From positions 49,149 through 113,148 of IMG/VR virus record IMGVR_UViG_3300033182_000487: a stretch of 64,000 nt of DNA. The stretch is one strand, 5' to 3'. The position numbers and the translations under genes are program-made. Source of the DNA: a virus. How positions within the stretch are numbered: the stretch's first letter is position 1; every line of letters begins with the position of its first letter. This document shows, one piece after another, positions 1-7,981 of this stretch. The notes beneath the pieces are model-generated. The model saw only the letters and a program-made list of their open reading frames with translations. It was not told the DNA's origin and did no database searches.

Positions 1-904
1 GTCCGTCACCCTCACCTTCGACGACGGGACCACCATCCTGTGGGAGAAGGGGTGGGAGAAGCCGGGCCGCAAGGGCAAGACAGTCAACCGCTACACCATC
101 AACGGGAAGCAGATCGCCACCGTGGGTCGAGGAGTCCCGCCCGAGGTCGAGGCGCTGGGGGTCAGGGAGATCCAAGCAGCGTCCGACCGGGTGTGGCCGC
201 AGATTGCCCAGCAGTTCGACGGCACCTTGTTCCTGGTCAACAGGCCGGGGTCGGCTGTGGCCGAGGCCCTGTCGGACGTGGAGAGGGTCGGTGCGCTCTC
301 CTCGGCGCTGAAAGCCTCCGAGAAGGACCGTCGAGCGGTGAACGCCGAGTTGAAGGTCCGGCGCAAGGACGTGGAGACGCACAAGGTCGCTGCCGAGAAA
401 TACGACGGTCTGGACGTGGTGGGGGATCAGATTCGCCGCCTCTCCGATGACCTCAAGAGCATCCAGCAGAAGGAGCAGGACATCCAGGACACCACCCGGT
501 GCCGGGATCAGCGGGCTGCGGCAGCACAGGCCGTCAACGACCTGGCGGACTTCGACGTGGTGATCCCGACCACGAAGGCAACGAAGATCAAGCAGGGCAT
601 CGTGAAGGTGCAGGGCTACGCCGACCGCCTCCGCGAGGCACGGGACGAGCACCAGATCTGGGGCTCTGTGTCCGTCACCCTCCCGTCCGCCGATGGGGTC
701 AACGCCACCCGTGCGGGGATCGACGTCGTGAACACGCTCTGGGAACGGTTCAACGCAGCCCACGATGCAGTCGATGCGGCAGATGCCGACGCCAAGCGTG
801 TGGCAGCGGAACTGGTCGAGGCCGAAGCCGAGGTCCAACGGCTCCTGGGCGAGCGTGGGGTCTGCCCGACCTGCAACACCATCCATGAAGGAGCACACCC
901 ATGA
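1..904 (+). CDS. sbcC: SbcC/Rad50-like recombination ATPase, N-terminal half (5' end outside window)
   Basis: The frame is open from the first base of the window, so the start and Walker A lie upstream. What remains is the end of the N-terminal ATPase lobe (beta-rich segment with TLTFDDGT), then a charged coiled coil, and finally the Rad50-type zinc hook CPTC, nine residues before the stop. In Rad50 and SbcC the hook sits in the middle of the protein, so this polypeptide is only the first half. A separate gene at 5506-6135 carries the matching C-terminal ATPase half. With the SbcD-like nuclease at 2046 it probably forms a DNA end-processing complex for phage recombination. The stop overlaps the next start (ATGA). 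Confidence 0.8.
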   Translation, partial: SVTLTFDDGTTILWEKGWEKPGRKGKTVNRYTINGKQIATVGRGVPPEVEALGVREIQAASDRVWPQIAQQFDGTLFLVNRPGSAVAEALSDVERVGALSSALKASEKDRRAVNAELKVRRKDVETHKVAAEKYDGLDVVGDQIRRLSDDLKSIQQKEQDIQDTTRCRDQRAAAAQAVNDLADFDVVIPTTKATKIKQGIVKVQGYADRLREARDEHQIWGSVSVTLPSADGVNATRAGIDVVNTLWERFNAAHDAVDAADADAKRVAAELVEAEAEVQRLLGERGVCPTCNTIHEGAHP

Positions 905-1338
905 GTCAGAACAGCCTGTTTGCCTACCGTGAGTCCGAGCGGACCACGGGGGAGAAGCGTCGGATTGCCGTGTACCACTACATGCTCGTCCAAGGAGACG
1001 AGGGAGCCACCGACGACGAGATGATCCACACGCTGGGGATCAAGCACGCCAGCATGGCGGGCACCCGTCTCCAGTTGATGCGTCTGGGCGCGGTGGTCAA
1101 GACCACGAAGCGTCGGAAGACGGCAGCGGGCAACCCTGCCGATGTCTACGTCGCCATCCCCGGCATCAACGTCCGCAAGGCCCCTCCGAAGACCGAGCGG
1201 GATCACATGCTCACCGCAGCCCGGAAGAAGATCAAGGAGATGTCCGACGACGAGTTGCGGGCGTTCCTGGCCGAGGGGTCCGACGAACACGAGGCCCCCG
1301 ACGACCTGCTCGATTTCTACGCGGAGTTCCGGGATTAG
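901..1338 (+). CDS. Winged-helix protein, first of two tandem paralogues
   Basis: A 145-residue protein, start ATG overlapping the previous stop. Residues about 20-90 share an ordered pattern with the protein at 1400-1807: YHY, G.TD.E, a leucine-glycine turn, a GAVV strand and an R.T..G segment. This looks like a small winged helix-turn-helix with a beta wing. The C-terminal 50 residues are charged and helical. It is probably a DNA-binding regulator or accessory factor within the SbcCD operon. Its target is unknown, and the fold is inferred from pattern only. Confidence 0.55.
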   Translation: MSQNSLFAYRESERTTGEKRRIAVYHYMLVQGDEGATDDEMIHTLGIKHASMAGTRLQLMRLGAVVKTTKRRKTAAGNPADVYVAIPGINVRKAPPKTERDHMLTAARKKIKEMSDDELRAFLAEGSDEHEAPDDLLDFYAEFRD

Positions 1339-1370
1339 AGGGGGGTCGAGATCTCCTCCGGGTCGGTAAA
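1339..1370 (+). promoter_or_regulatory. Motif A promoter-like element (copy 1)
   Basis: AGGGGGGTC at 1339-1347, a 16-nt gap, then CGGTAAA at 1364-1370. It starts just after a TAG stop codon. The gene at 1400 starts 30 nt downstream with the ribosome site AGGAG. Three more copies with the same gap lie at 4038, 7220 and 7980. Confidence 0.55.
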
Positions 1371-1399
1371 TACAGAGGCACCTCTCAGCAGGAGACCAG

Positions 1400-1807
1400 A
1401 TGCCTTCCAACCGAGTCCGCCTCTACCACTACTTCCTCAAGCGGGGGAAGTCCGGGTCCACCGACGAGGAGGCTGAGGACGCTCTCGGTCTCCCCCACCA
1501 GACGGTGAGTGCTGTGCGCGGGGAACTGGTCAAGGCGGGGGCCGTGGTGGACACGGACCTGTGCCGATGGACCCGCAGCGGGAAGAAGGCGACCGTCCGG
1601 GTCGGAGTCCCCGACGTGGACGTGTCCCGCCGACTGCCCACCACCGCAGCCGAGGAGAAGCAGCGGTGGATCCGTGCCCAGATCCGCAACGTGAACGAGT
1701 CTGTCCTGGATGACATCATTCACACGCTCCAGGAAGCCCTGACCCCACCCAACCACACCGAGCAGTTGACCATCCTGGACCTGTTCGGAGAGGAGACGTC
1801 CCCATGA
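1400..1807 (+). CDS. Winged-helix protein, second of two tandem paralogues
   Basis: A 135-residue protein, ATG start preceded by AGGAG. It repeats the pattern of the preceding gene (YHYFL..G..G.TD.E near the N-terminus, then GAVV and a wing ending in a VGVPD strand), so the pair arose by tandem duplication. The C-terminus differs and ends in LFGEETSP. It has its own motif A promoter, unlike the first copy, so the two may be expressed differently. It is probably a DNA-binding protein; operators and partners are unknown. Confidence 0.55.
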   Translation: MPSNRVRLYHYFLKRGKSGSTDEEAEDALGLPHQTVSAVRGELVKAGAVVDTDLCRWTRSGKKATVRVGVPDVDVSRRLPTTAAEEKQRWIRAQIRNVNESVLDDIIHTLQEALTPPNHTEQLTILDLFGEETSP

Positions 1808-2049
1808 ACCAGCCCCTCCGAGTCGTCTGCAACAACCCCAACCTCTCCAGCCACGGCCTGTTCGGCACCGTTGTCGGCTCCGAGCGTGGCGAGGACAACC
1901 CCGTCCGCCCCGGCGTCCTGTGCGATGTCATCTGGCTCGACTACCCCGACGAGGGGAGCGACGAGATCGACGGCAGCAACCTCAAGGTGGTCAGCGAGAC
2001 CGCCTACCAGATCGAGGTCGTGGAACGCCGCCTTGACGGTGACTCGTGA
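1804..2049 (+). CDS. Small protein of unknown function
   Basis: 81 residues, start ATG overlapping the previous stop by four bases (ATGA), with the next gene overlapping its own stop (GTGA). It has an N-terminal GLFGTVVG turn, a DVIWLDYP strand and an acidic middle, suggesting a small beta-barrel of SH3 or KOW type. That is an impression only. Translational coupling on both sides ties it to the SbcD gene. Confidence 0.6.
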   Translation: MNQPLRVVCNNPNLSSHGLFGTVVGSERGEDNPVRPGVLCDVIWLDYPDEGSDEIDGSNLKVVSETAYQIEVVERRLDGDS

Positions 2050-3014
2050 GCATCAACCTCGTCTGGCGCACCGACGTTCACTTGTCCGACCGCGCACCGT
2101 CCAGCCGTACCGACGACTGGGCCGACGCCGTGTTCGACAAGTTGGGGCAGGTCCGTGATCTCGCCCGTGAGGTCAACGCCGCTGCCATCATCGACGGCGG
2201 TGACTTCTTCCACATCAAGTCCCCCGGTCGGAACAGCCATGCGCTCGTCAACCGGACGGCAGAGCACCACAGCACCTATCCGTGCCCGGTCTACTGCACT
2301 CCGGGGAACCACGACGCGGTGTACGGCGACTACTCCTTCCTGCCTCAGCAGCCGTTGGGCGTCCTGTTCAGCACGGGTGTCTTCAAGCGTTTGTACGACG
2401 AGCATGAGGCTGTGTTTGAGGAGTTCCACGGGGTCAAGGTCCGCGTGGTCGGCATCCCGTACCACGGCACGTCCTACGACATGGAGCGGTTCACCAGCAT
2501 CGAGAAAGGTGACGAGGACGTCCTGATCTGCGTGGCCCATGTGCTCGCCTCCCACAAGGGCGGCACCATGTTTGAGGGCGAAGACATCATCAAGTACGCC
2601 GACCTCGTGGACACCGCCCCCGACGTGTACCTGTTCGGTCACTGGCACAAGAATCAGGGGGTCGAGGAGATCGGCGGCAAGCAGTTCGTGAACATCGGCT
2701 CCCTGACCCGTGGGTCACTCTCGCAGGACAACATGGACCGGGTGCCCGCTGCGGCTGTGCTCCGATGCACCGAGCAGGGGGTCGAGATCGAGGTTGTACC
2801 GCTCAACGTGCGCCCCGCCGAGGAGGTCTTCGACGTGGAAGGCCGCGCTCGACAGGTCAAGCGGCAGGTGGAGATGGACTCGTTCGTCGAGGCTATCCGT
2901 GAAGCCCTCCAGCCCGCCGAAGGCGAGCAGACGCTGGCCGAAGCCGTGACGGGTATGGGTGATGTGCCCCACGAGGTTCGGGAGCGGGCACTGGCGTATC
3001 TGGAGAACACATGA
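2046..3014 (+). CDS. sbcD: SbcD/Mre11-like metallophosphoesterase nuclease
   Basis: 322 residues from a GTG start overlapping the previous stop. The calcineurin-like phosphoesterase motifs appear in order: D10-x-H12 near the N-terminus, GGDFFH near residue 50, GNHD near 87, a conserved AH near 164 and GHWH near 197. These ligate two metal ions in Mre11, SbcD and T4 gp47. The C-terminal 90 residues are helical and probably contact the ATPase subunit. It lies between the two halves of the SbcC-like ATPase. Expected role: nuclease subunit that opens blocked or hairpin DNA ends during phage recombination. Confidence 0.88.
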   Translation: MSINLVWRTDVHLSDRAPSSRTDDWADAVFDKLGQVRDLAREVNAAAIIDGGDFFHIKSPGRNSHALVNRTAEHHSTYPCPVYCTPGNHDAVYGDYSFLPQQPLGVLFSTGVFKRLYDEHEAVFEEFHGVKVRVVGIPYHGTSYDMERFTSIEKGDEDVLICVAHVLASHKGGTMFEGEDIIKYADLVDTAPDVYLFGHWHKNQGVEEIGGKQFVNIGSLTRGSLSQDNMDRVPAAAVLRCTEQGVEIEVVPLNVRPAEEVFDVEGRARQVKRQVEMDSFVEAIREALQPAEGEQTLAEAVTGMGDVPHEVRERALAYLENT

Positions 3015-3118
3015 CCCCATTGATCCTGACCCCCGGCTTTGGGGACGACGCACCCACGGCTGTCCTCTAGTTCGGAGGGTAGGGTGGCCCACGCTTCACC
3101 TTCCGTCTGGGAGCCGAC

Positions 3119-4039
3119 ATGAATCCTCAATCCACCCTCTACTGGTCCACCTTGAAGATGTACGAGGACTGCCCCCAGCAGTTCGTCTGGTCGAAGGGGT
3201 GGGAGGGGTATGACTGTGGGCACGGGCCGGGCAACCGCAAGCCGAAGCCTGAGCAGCGGTCCCGACACCATGCGGTGTTCGGCATCGTGATCCAGCACGC
3301 CATCGAGGCCATGTACAACGAGGAGTTGTACCGGGAGCCGAAGACCCTGACCGCCCGGATGCTGGAGATCGGCAAGGTCGAGTTCGACCGCCAGATCGAC
3401 AAGCCGAAGAACAACATCTCGTACTCCGAGGCTCGCATGACCCGCGCAGAAATGTGGGATCTGTGCGCCAGCGGGATCACGGGCTTCGTCCAGACCATGA
3501 AGGCTCACCGCTTCCTCGGCACCTACGCGAAGGCCGAGGTGGACCTGGTGGGGTGGATCGACAAGAAGAACCCCATCGGAGGCCGGGCCGACACCATCAT
3601 CAAGCGCGGCGACACGGGGATCACGATCCTGGACGGCAAGAACACGAAGTACAAGATGAAGTACACCGACCCGGACCAGTTGCGGTGGTACGCCCTGCTC
3701 TACAAGTTGGCCTACAAGGAACTCCCCGACCGTCTGGCCTACGTCTGGTACAGGTTCCCCTACGACCAGGACAACGACGAGGACGGGGTCGAGTGGGTCG
3801 AGTTCGACGAAGCAGACCTCCAGGGCCTCGCCCAGCGTGCGCTCGATGCGAAGGTCGCCATGCGCGCCGAGAAGTTTGATCCCACCCCCTCCCCGAAGAC
3901 CTGTGACTTCTGCGACTTCGTGACCGTCTGCGATGCACGCCGGGAGCAGAAGGCCGCCAACTCCGCAAAGCGGAACAAGAAGTCCCGCATCCAGGAGATC
4001 ACCGACTCCGAGACGGGGTTCGCGGACCTGACCCTGTAG
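3119..4039 (+). CDS. Cas4/RecB-like PD-(D/E)XK nuclease with iron-sulfur cluster ligands
   Basis: 306 residues. One cysteine near the N-terminus (C18, in YEDCPQQF) and three near the C-terminus (C261, C264, C270, in CDFCDFVTVC) match the four-cysteine 4Fe-4S arrangement of Cas4 and AddB-type nucleases. The catalytic core shows a GRAD segment followed by LDGKNTK (D171, K173), the D..D-x-K signature. A DQLRWYALLY helix matches the QxxxY motif of RecB nucleases. Likely an exonuclease working with the SbcCD-like complex on recombination intermediates. The roughly 100 nt upstream contain no gene. Confidence 0.82.
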   Translation: MNPQSTLYWSTLKMYEDCPQQFVWSKGWEGYDCGHGPGNRKPKPEQRSRHHAVFGIVIQHAIEAMYNEELYREPKTLTARMLEIGKVEFDRQIDKPKNNISYSEARMTRAEMWDLCASGITGFVQTMKAHRFLGTYAKAEVDLVGWIDKKNPIGGRADTIIKRGDTGITILDGKNTKYKMKYTDPDQLRWYALLYKLAYKELPDRLAYVWYRFPYDQDNDEDGVEWVEFDEADLQGLAQRALDAKVAMRAEKFDPTPSPKTCDFCDFVTVCDARREQKAANSAKRNKKSRIQEITDSETGFADLTL

Positions 4040-4069
4040 GGGGGTCGCGGAGGCCACTGGTTGGGTATG
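4038..4069 (+). promoter_or_regulatory. Motif A promoter-like element (copy 2)
   Basis: AGGGGGGTC at 4038-4046, 16 nt, then GGGTATG at 4063-4069. The first A and G are part of the TAG stop of the nuclease gene. It lies 22 nt before the start at 4092 and would drive the clamp and SbcC C-half operon. Confidence 0.55.
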
Positions 4070-4091
4070 CCTCACACACAGGGAGATGCAC

Positions 4092-4361
4092 ATGTCCGAT
4101 CTTGATTCACGCCTCGATGCCGCCCTCGCCTTGCGGGACTCGTTGAGCAGAGATGCCCAACGGATCCAAGGCCGCAAGGAGGCCGCAGAGAAGGCTCTGC
4201 GCGACGTGGAGGAGGAGATCCGGTCGAAGAACCTGGACCCGGACAACCTCGACGCGACCCTGGACACCCTCACTACCGCCTACGAGAAGGAGGTCACCTC
4301 GTTTGAGGCCGCCCTCGCGTCGGCCCAAACCGCACTGTCCCCCTATCTGGAGAACGCATGA
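4092..4361 (+). CDS. Small coiled-coil protein
   Basis: 89 residues. ATG 4092 is preferred over ATG 4086 because the ribosome site GGGAG at 4080-4084 is only 1 nt from 4086 but 7 nt from 4092. Nearly the whole protein is predicted helix with heptad-like leucine and alanine spacing and many E/K residues, typical of a coiled coil. It sits between the nuclease and clamp genes in a cluster where SbcC is split, so it could bind one of the SbcC coils. That is inference. The stop overlaps the clamp start (ATGA). Confidence 0.6.
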   Translation: MSDLDSRLDAALALRDSLSRDAQRIQGRKEAAEKALRDVEEEIRSKNLDPDNLDATLDTLTTAYEKEVTSFEAALASAQTALSPYLENA

Positions 4362-5509
4362 ACATCGAAGTCGCAAAGTCGGACCTTGAGGTCGCCCTCA
4401 AGGTCGCATCCACCACCGTCGGGTCTGGTTCCGACCTGTCCTCCCACTACCTGTTCCGCTACCGCGACGGGCAGGCCGAGGTCTTGTCCTACGATATGCG
4501 CGTCTTTAGCCGTGCTCCCTTCACCGCGACCGTGGAGGGCGACGACGACGCAGCGTTCACCGTCGAGGCGTGGCGTCTCGACAAGTGGATCTCCTCCGTC
4601 GGTGACGGGGTGCTCACGCTGACCTGCGATGACCAGGGCCAGGTGACCGCGAAGGGTCCGCGTTCCAAGGTCAAGTTGCGTTCGCTCGACGCCAGCCGCT
4701 TCCCGTACTGGGATGGCCTGATGGCAGAGGCCGAGGACGTGGGTGACGTGGCTCCTGCAACGCTCCACCGTGCTCTCAGCCTGAGCAAGCACTTCGTGTC
4801 CTCCGATGACACCAGCCGCCCCGAGATCTGTCAGGCCGAGGCCACCGACGGTGTGTTGAAGGCGACCAACCGTCGTGCTGTGTCGAGCGTCACGGTCCGT
4901 GATCTCCCCGGTCTGGACCTCCGGGTTCCGGGCAAGGATCTGTCCGTGATCCTCAAGTTCCTGTCCGACAAGACTACCCAGGAGGACGACGTGTCCGTCA
5001 AGCGGGCCAGCCGCCCCGACGGCTCCGGCGGCGGTGCCGCTGCGATCTTCCTCCGTCCCGACGGCTCCTACGTTGGGGTCAGCCGCCCCACGACGGCGAT
5101 GCCGAAACTCCCCATCGAGGTGGAGGAGTCCGACGTGACCCTCTCCATCAACATCGAGGAGTTCAACGGCGCTGTCGATGTACTCCTCTCGTCTGCTCCG
5201 AAGGGGCACGAGGCTGTGTCCTTCTCGACGGGTGAGGAAGGTACCCTCTACCTGGCGATGCCCTCCGAGGCTGGAGGCATCGACGAGTACCCCATGATCC
5301 AGTCCTCGGCGACGGGCTTTGGGGACACCACCTTCACCATGGACTACTCCTACGTCGGAGCCATCGCGGACATGTTCGACCTCGACACCCTGACCTTCGG
5401 GGTTCACCAGCGGGGCCGAGGTGGGTATGTCTCTTTTGCCTACGAGGACGAGGGAGCCACCGAGGACTCGGGCAACCACTACTACACGGTGATCGTTTGG
5501 CGTTCGTGA
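4358..5509 (+). CDS. dnaN: DNA polymerase sliding clamp, DnaN-like
   Basis: 383 residues, close to the usual length of about 370 for bacterial beta clamps. The sequence alternates strands and helices in three repeats: the N-terminal VAKSDLEVALKVAS helix, a KVKLRSLDASRFPYW segment matching the domain-1 'FP' turn of clamps, a central ATLHRALSL helix, and a last domain with VDVLLSSAP and SYVGAIADMF helices. Paired with the DnaX-like loader at 8529, it would provide a phage processivity system. Individual residues are not strictly diagnostic, but the repeat order and context are. Confidence 0.75.
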   Translation: MNIEVAKSDLEVALKVASTTVGSGSDLSSHYLFRYRDGQAEVLSYDMRVFSRAPFTATVEGDDDAAFTVEAWRLDKWISSVGDGVLTLTCDDQGQVTAKGPRSKVKLRSLDASRFPYWDGLMAEAEDVGDVAPATLHRALSLSKHFVSSDDTSRPEICQAEATDGVLKATNRRAVSSVTVRDLPGLDLRVPGKDLSVILKFLSDKTTQEDDVSVKRASRPDGSGGGAAAIFLRPDGSYVGVSRPTTAMPKLPIEVEESDVTLSINIEEFNGAVDVLLSSAPKGHEAVSFSTGEEGTLYLAMPSEAGGIDEYPMIQSSATGFGDTTFTMDYSYVGAIADMFDLDTLTFGVHQRGRGGYVSFAYEDEGATEDSGNHYYTVIVWRS

Positions 5510-6135
5510 ATGACCATGACGGACTCTGCCAGTCTCTGGCACGGGTGGAAGCACTGAGGGATGCCTCTCTCGGTGCGCTCGCCAGTGCCGAGCAGCAGGT
5601 GGCGGCTCTGGAGGCTGAGGAAGAAGTCCTCGCCCGTGTGGCCGACCTGTTCCGCGTCTTGATTGACCGGGAGGTGGTGGACAACGCAAAGACCGTGGAA
5701 AGCCTCCTCACCGAGGGCCTGCAAGCGATCTTCGACGACCTGGACCTGTCGGTGCGAACCGAGATCGAGGTCCAGCGAGGCAAGGTCGCTGTGGACCTCG
5801 TGACGGTCCAGAAGGAACCCGACGGCACGACCACGGAAGGGTCCAGCACCGACGCCTACGGCGGATCGGTCGCCACGGTCCAGTCCGTGCTGCTTCGCAT
5901 CGTCGTCCTCAACCGACGGGGACTGCGCCCGCTCCTCCTGTTGGACGAGTCCCTCGGCGCGGTGGCCGAGCACTACGTCCCTCGCGTGGGCCAGTTCCTG
6001 TCCATCCTGTCCGAGCGGATGGGCCTTGATGTCCTCGCCGTGAGCCACAACCCGGCTCTGGTCGAGGCCGCGAACACGGCCTACCGCATCCAGAAGAAGG
6101 ACGGCGAGGCGGCGTTCCGCAAGATCGGGCGGTGA
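5506..6135 (+). CDS. sbcC: SbcC/Rad50-like ATPase, C-terminal half (separate gene)
   Basis: 209 residues. GTG 5506 is chosen because it overlaps the clamp stop (GTGA), as elsewhere in this operon; an upstream TTG is possible. A short coiled coil (about residues 5-60) leads into the C-terminal ATPase lobe: signature-like YGGSVATVQS, Walker B LLLLDESLG and the H-loop AVSHNP. There is no Walker A and no zinc hook; both belong to the other half, encoded in part at 1-904. The two polypeptides would need to pair to form a working ATPase with the SbcD-like subunit. No intein sequence is seen at the split. Confidence 0.8.
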   Translation: MNDHDGLCQSLARVEALRDASLGALASAEQQVAALEAEEEVLARVADLFRVLIDREVVDNAKTVESLLTEGLQAIFDDLDLSVRTEIEVQRGKVAVDLVTVQKEPDGTTTEGSSTDAYGGSVATVQSVLLRIVVLNRRGLRPLLLLDESLGAVAEHYVPRVGQFLSILSERMGLDVLAVSHNPALVEAANTAYRIQKKDGEAAFRKIGR

Positions 6136-6139
6136 CCTC

Positions 6140-6556
6140 ATGCGAACCCGAAGCGAGATCCAGCAGAAACTCAAGCAGGCCAAGTACCGGCATGTGAAGC
6201 GGATCTTGCGTGATCGGTTCCCCCGCGATCAGGACTGGCCGAAGCACGAGGTCGAGCAGATCAAGGACGAGTACCGGACCTTCTTCCAGGAGGCTCCGCT
6301 CCACGAGATCGCCCGCGAGTTCCCTGATGTCGCTGCCCTGATGTGGGTGCTGCAAGACCAGCCCGACCAGGCGCTGGCCGTCAACGGCACGATGGTGGGG
6401 GCCATGGGTGGGGTCATGCTGTGGGCAGACTCCCACGACGAGGCCGAGTACGCCCGTGACCTCATTGAGAAGGTCATGGCTCAGGCGCTCCAGCCGCCGA
6501 CCGTGCGAGACCCCGACCCGGTGAAGAAATCTTGGTGGCAGAGGATCTTCGGATGA
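6140..6556 (+). CDS. Protein of unknown function in the replication module
   Basis: 138 residues, start ATG 6140, stop overlapping the next gene (ATGA). The N-terminal 50 residues are basic and helical. A central ALAVNGTMVGAMGGVMLW stretch is hydrophobic and glycine-rich and could be a weak membrane segment or a buried helix hairpin. The C-terminus ends in WWQRIFG. No family recognised. Position after the SbcC half and spacing suggest co-transcription with the replication genes. Confidence 0.6.
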   Translation: MRTRSEIQQKLKQAKYRHVKRILRDRFPRDQDWPKHEVEQIKDEYRTFFQEAPLHEIAREFPDVAALMWVLQDQPDQALAVNGTMVGAMGGVMLWADSHDEAEYARDLIEKVMAQALQPPTVRDPDPVKKSWWQRIFG

Positions 6557-7074
6557 ACCCGCACCTGCTCGCCTCGGTTCAACACCCGTTCCAGAAGCGC
6601 CCCCTGATGCTCGATGGGGTTCCCGTACCCCGCGAGGCCGGGCCGTTCCTGATCACCGCGACCCGCGAGTTGATGTGGGTGGAGCGAGCCTTCGGCAGCG
6701 GCTTCCTGCGACTGGCGGTGCGGAAGCAGACCACCGACCAGTTGTACAGCGACCTGGTCGCCGAGATCGCCGAGGAAGGCGTCCGCCGTGACTGGGGGAA
6801 CGTCCAACCGCCGACCATGGCAGGTGTGCTGGAGGGGATGAACTACCTCCACTACTACGACCTCCCTGACCCCACGCTGCTGTACGGGTCTGAGTTCGAC
6901 ATCGGGGCCGCGCCTGACATGAACCGCGCCCCCGCTGACTGGCTTCCTCCCTCGTGGGCGGTGCTGGTCCCAGACCGAGCGTATGTGGGCACCGTCTACC
7001 TGTTTGGTGGCGGCTACCTCGGCGCGGTGGTTCACAACCCATCCCGAGGCGTGGTCGTCCTCCGAGGGGCATGA
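6553..7074 (+). CDS. Protein of unknown function in the replication module
   Basis: 173 residues from ATG 6553, which overlaps the previous stop. It has several aromatic-rich strands (NYLHYYDL, YVGTVYLFGGGYLG) and no transmembrane helix. No catalytic motif is evident. It closes the operon that begins at 4092, and a motif B promoter follows directly. Confidence 0.6.
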   Translation: MNPHLLASVQHPFQKRPLMLDGVPVPREAGPFLITATRELMWVERAFGSGFLRLAVRKQTTDQLYSDLVAEIAEEGVRRDWGNVQPPTMAGVLEGMNYLHYYDLPDPTLLYGSEFDIGAAPDMNRAPADWLPPSWAVLVPDRAYVGTVYLFGGGYLGAVVHNPSRGVVVLRGA

Positions 7075-7076
7075 CT

Positions 7077-7090
7077 CGGTAGGTTTCTAT
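7077..7090 (+). promoter_or_regulatory. Motif B promoter-like element (4-nt spacer variant)
   Basis: CGGTAG at 7077-7082 and CTAT at 7087-7090. All other copies have a 5-nt spacer. It lies 35 nt before the small gene at 7126. Confidence 0.5.
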
Positions 7091-7125
7091 GCGTAGGGTG
7101 TCGTATGACTCACGCGAGGATCCCC

Positions 7126-7221
7126 ATGACCCCCTCAGACCACAAAGCCCTGATCCGGCTGGCGAGCACCCTTCCTGATGGGGACCGCCTTCGCCGTGCG
7201 ATCCTGCGGAGCGTGAAGTAG
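7126..7221 (+). CDS. 31-residue peptide consisting of the LIRLASTLP motif
   Basis: ATG 7126 to TAG 7219-7221, with a GAGG upstream. The peptide has LIRLASTLPDGD followed by a basic RRAIL segment. The same motif forms the N-terminus of the proteins at 18499 and 29733, with the same order of hydrophobic and basic residues, so the short frame is unlikely to be chance. Here the motif is the entire product. It has a motif B promoter like the structural genes but sits in the replication module. Function unknown. Confidence 0.6.
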   Translation: MTPSDHKALIRLASTLPDGDRLRRAILRSVK

Positions 7222-7251
7222 GGGGGTCTGATCTCCCCGCGAACGGGTAAG
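7220..7251 (+). promoter_or_regulatory. Motif A promoter-like element (copy 3), possible leaderless start
   Basis: AGGGGGGTC at 7220-7228, 16 nt, GGGTAAG at 7245-7251. The primase ATG at 7259 is only 7 nt after the second box and has no ribosome site, so transcription may begin at or near the start codon. Confidence 0.55.
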
Positions 7252-7258
7252 CCACTCC

Positions 7259-7981
7259 ATGCGAGAGTGGTTGACCAACGCCCTGCTGGACTCTGCTGAG
7301 TCCGTCCCCGAAGAAGCCGAAGGCTACGTCCTCGGACGAGGCTTGCCGTATCGACTGATGGAGGAGATGCGGGTGGGCATCTGGCGCTGGCCGGAAGCCC
7401 CGTGCCCCGACGACACCTTCCTCAAGCGGCATGGGGACAAGGGCTTCCAGGTGGATGGTTGGCTCTCGATCCCTCTGTGGTCACCGCGAGGTCGGATCGT
7501 CGGTGTCGAGTTCCGCCGCTGGGACGGCGAGAAATCCGTGTCGAAGTACTTCCTTCCCGACACGTCCTGGTCCCCGGTGTTCGCGGGCATGACCCCATCG
7601 ACACTCAACCGCATCTGGAAGGGCGGGGACATCTGGCTCGTCGAGGGGGTCTTTGATCTCGCTCTGGCCCACGCTGTGCCACGCAAGGACGTGGTGCTCT
7701 CGTGCGGGGGTGCCAAGATCACGCCCAACCAGGTGGCCTTCATCCAGCGGTTCCTTGATCCTCGTGCGATGGTCCACGTCGCCTTCGACATGGACGAGAC
7801 GGGACGCAAGATGGCCCTCGGCTACCAGCACCCGGACACCGGACGTCGGGTCTGGGGTGTGGTCGAGCGACTGGAGCGTGTAGGCGTCCGATGCCGCGAC
7901 GTCCAGTACCGTGGCAAAGACCCCGGCGATGTTTGGGAGGTTGGGGGATCTGCTGGTTTGCGCCGTGCCTTCCGCCTGTAG
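7259..7981 (+). CDS. TOPRIM-domain DNA primase
   Basis: 240 residues, ATG start without a ribosome site. The C-terminal half has the TOPRIM signature: the glutamate motif VEGVFDLALAH (near residue 126) and the D-x-D motif AFDMDETG (near 180), which bind the catalytic metal ions of DnaG-type primases. The N-terminal 110 residues hold a WRWPEAP segment and a strand-rich region like the DnaG pre-TOPRIM domain. No zinc-binding CHC2 domain is present, so template recognition must differ from DnaG or use a partner. Likely synthesises primers for phage replication. A topoisomerase-like TOPRIM role is less likely at this length. Confidence 0.72.
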   Translation: MREWLTNALLDSAESVPEEAEGYVLGRGLPYRLMEEMRVGIWRWPEAPCPDDTFLKRHGDKGFQVDGWLSIPLWSPRGRIVGVEFRRWDGEKSVSKYFLPDTSWSPVFAGMTPSTLNRIWKGGDIWLVEGVFDLALAHAVPRKDVVLSCGGAKITPNQVAFIQRFLDPRAMVHVAFDMDETGRKMALGYQHPDTGRRVWGVVERLERVGVRCRDVQYRGKDPGDVWEVGGSAGLRRAFRL

